A stretch of 23,556 nucleotides of DNA from Chitinophagaceae bacterium UBA1946. GTDB lineage: Bacteria > Bacteroidota > Bacteroidia > Chitinophagales > Chitinophagaceae. The DNA is taken from contig DDEU01000071.1 of NCBI GenBank assembly GCA_002336815.1, positions 1-23,556 of the forward strand. The letters run 5' to 3'. Below the pieces are notes generated by a model. It was given only the letters and a program-made list of their open reading frames with translations. It did not search any database and had not been told where the DNA came from. Below are positions 22,336-23,556 of this stretch, piece by piece. A program made the translations under genes and the position numbers. Position 1 is the first letter of the stretch, and each line of letters begins with the position of its first letter.

Positions 22336-22971
22336 TTAACCCTCCAGTTGAAACCTTACAGGAAGGTTAAACCGGGTCTTTACATTTTTACCTTTTAACG
22401 AACCAGGCTTCCAGGATGGCATTTTTTTAAATACCCTCAGTGCTTCATCTTCCAATCCGTAGCCAATGTTTGGACTGGTAACTTTTGGAGAACTGATCTT
22501 ACCGGTTTCATCAACGGTGAAACTGATGTTCACGGTTCCTTCTACACCGTTGTCAGATGCCTGTGCCGGGTATTCAATATTTTTAGAGAAAAAGCTTTCG
22601 AGCGATCTGTCACCACCCGGATAGCTTGGGTATACATTGGTATAATAACCTTCTTTATCCACGGCTTCCATATCTCCTGCTTCCTTTTTATCATTCATAG
22701 AAATATGCACCATTCCTTTTTTACCTTTTTTATCCGGATTGGGTTTTACTGTGGCTACCTGTGCCGTATCATTTTGCATGGTATTGTCAGTTGCCGTCAT
22801 GGTGCTGGCTGTACTGTCGGCAGGGGTTGTAGTGGTAGTGTTCATCATTGAACTATCTGTCGCTACAGTGGCATTGGGAGTTTCTGACGCCTTGTTCTCA
22901 CCATTATTACAGCCTGTGATCAGCAGTGCCGATATTGAAATGGGCAAAAGGGCGTTTAGGATCTTTTTCAT
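22336..22971 (-). CDS. TonB C-terminal domain protein with lipoprotein signal
   Basis: A 211-residue protein whose C-terminal third is a TonB_C domain: YPSYPGGDRSLESFFSKNI, EGTVNISFTVDETGKISS, GLEDEALRVFKKMPSWKPGS and NVKTRFNLPVRFQLEG. TonB proteins transmit energy to outer-membrane receptors. The start at 22971 is chosen because it gives a classical lipoprotein leader (MKKILNALLP, lipobox ITGC, Cys21); the frame is open to 23016 but the extra residues do not look like a leader. A Thr/Ser/Asp-rich linker (about 28-75) follows, then a basic patch KPNPDKKGKKG. A lipid anchor instead of the usual inner-membrane helix is unusual for a working TonB, so it may act in a different way. It is followed by the 113-residue gene. 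Confidence 0.82.
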   Translation of the reverse strand: MKKILNALLPISISALLITGCNNGENKASETPNATVATDSSMMNTTTTTPADSTASTMTATDNTMQNDTAQVATVKPNPDKKGKKGMVHISMNDKKEAGDMEAVDKEGYYTNVYPSYPGGDRSLESFFSKNIEYPAQASDNGVEGTVNISFTVDETGKISSPKVTSPNIGYGLEDEALRVFKKMPSWKPGSLKGKNVKTRFNLPVRFQLEG

Positions 22972-23199
22972 AAAAATTATTTTTTGAATGATGATTTGAT
23001 ATATACCAGTTTTCAAACAACATGCCCTTATTAAAAAGCCGGTTTCCAGCTAAAACACGGAGGATTTAAATAGAAAATAATATACCCTTGTGCACACATT
23101 GGGGAATTAAGTCAGCATTGAGCGTATCAGGAGCAGGGCCGAACCTGAACATTTCCCGATTTCAAAAAGCAACACCCTGTTTACTGGGCCGATGCAATG

Positions 23200-23207
23200 T
23201 ATCTTTG
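23200..23207 (+). promoter_or_regulatory. probable -7 box of mnmA
   Basis: tatctttg is an exact TAnnTTTG, 15 bp before the ATG at 23223. The rest of the 251-bp gap (22972-23222) shows no gene or strong hairpin. Confidence 0.5.
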
Positions 23208-23222
23208 CCGGTAACAAATAAT

Positions 23223-23556
23223 ATGAGTACAAAAGGAAAAGTTTTGATGGCGATGAGTGGCGGTATCGACAGTACCGTGGCTGCATTGATGCTGCATCAC
23301 GAAGGCTATGAAGTGATCGGGATTACCATGAAAACCTGGGATTATGCAACCAGTGTTGGTACTGCCGGTAAAAAAGAGACCGGCTGCTGCAACCTGGACA
23401 GCTTTAACGATGCCCGTACGGCTGCGGTACAGCACGGTTTTCCGCATTTTATATTAGACATCCGGGAAGAGTTTGGTGATTTTGTAGTGGAAAATTTTAT
23501 TGAAGAATACATTGCCGGGCGCACACCGAATCCCTGTGTGATGTGCAATACGCATA
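23223..23556 (+). CDS. mnmA: tRNA-specific 2-thiouridylase MnmA, N-terminal part (partial)
   Basis: The gene runs off the right edge; 111 residues are visible. MnmA adds sulfur to U34 of tRNAs for Lys, Glu and Gln, using ATP and sulfur relayed from a cysteine desulfurase. Seen: the PP-loop VLMAMSGGIDSTVAALML (7-24), GYEVIGITMKTW (28-39), KKETGCCNLDSFNDAR with the paired Cys typical of Bacteroidota members, and TPNPCVMCNTH at the edge, holding the conserved Cys of the NPxxxCN site. The ATG at 23223-23225 gives the standard short N-terminus. The rest of the gene cannot be judged. Confidence 0.95.
   Translation, partial: MSTKGKVLMAMSGGIDSTVAALMLHHEGYEVIGITMKTWDYATSVGTAGKKETGCCNLDSFNDARTAAVQHGFPHFILDIREEFGDFVVENFIEEYIAGRTPNPCVMCNTH

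Noticed and set aside
23089..23096. tgtgcaca palindrome upstream of mnmA
   Set aside because: Only eight bases, expected by chance, with no supporting context.

Overview
The window reads as a chromosomal stretch of a Bacteroidota bacterium, most likely of the Chitinophagaceae type. This rests on several signs seen together: -7 boxes of the form TAnnTTTG(C) upstream of many genes with no clear Shine-Dalgarno sequences, SprB-type repeats, a DUF5777 beta-barrel, small proteins of families I know mainly from Bacteroidota, and lipoproteins with polar residues after the lipid-attached cysteine. I cannot fix the genus. No RNA gene, CRISPR array, insertion sequence or prophage is visible. No gene-free stretch exceeds about 260 bp.

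Left part (1-4851). A 5' fragment of the transhydrogenase alpha gene (pntA) runs off the left edge on the minus strand. Then come a SAM-dependent methyltransferase with a TTG start, dihydrofolate reductase (folA), an AAA ATPase with a C-terminal nuclease-like DUF234 domain, and thymidylate synthase (thyA), all on the minus strand. thyA and folA are functional partners, because ThyA makes the dihydrofolate that FolA reduces. The ATPase sits between them under its own promoter, which lies in the centre of a perfect 20-bp inverted repeat. A GNAT acetyltransferase follows on the plus strand.

Middle part (4937-16541). This holds a large lipoprotein with carboxypeptidase-regulatory-like folds, an E. 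coli-type isocitrate dehydrogenase, a three-helix membrane protein, a secreted M1 metallopeptidase, a PQQ-like beta-propeller protein, a DODA-type dioxygenase, a DUF1080 secreted protein, and a second, eukaryote-like isocitrate dehydrogenase. Two isocitrate dehydrogenases from different subfamilies thus lie about 7 kb apart. The first has an unusual set of cofactor-contact residues.

Right part (16576-21071, minus strand). This looks like a five-gene operon. In transcription order it encodes a lipoprotein of seven SprB-like repeats fused to a cytochrome c-like tail with an unusual CX5CH site, a small canonical CXXCH lipoprotein, an OB-fold (tRNA_anti-like) protein, a YceI protein and a DUF5777 outer-membrane barrel. 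It is the best candidate here for an undescribed system, possibly an envelope redox or adhesion module; function is inferred only from domains and gene order.

Right edge. A His-rich small protein, a two-gene unit (lipoprotein-type TonB-domain protein plus a small membrane protein) and the 5' end of mnmA (tRNA 2-thiouridylase) complete the window. Strong hairpins separate several transcription units (6773-6804, 13262-13294, 16496-16541, 21865-21890).
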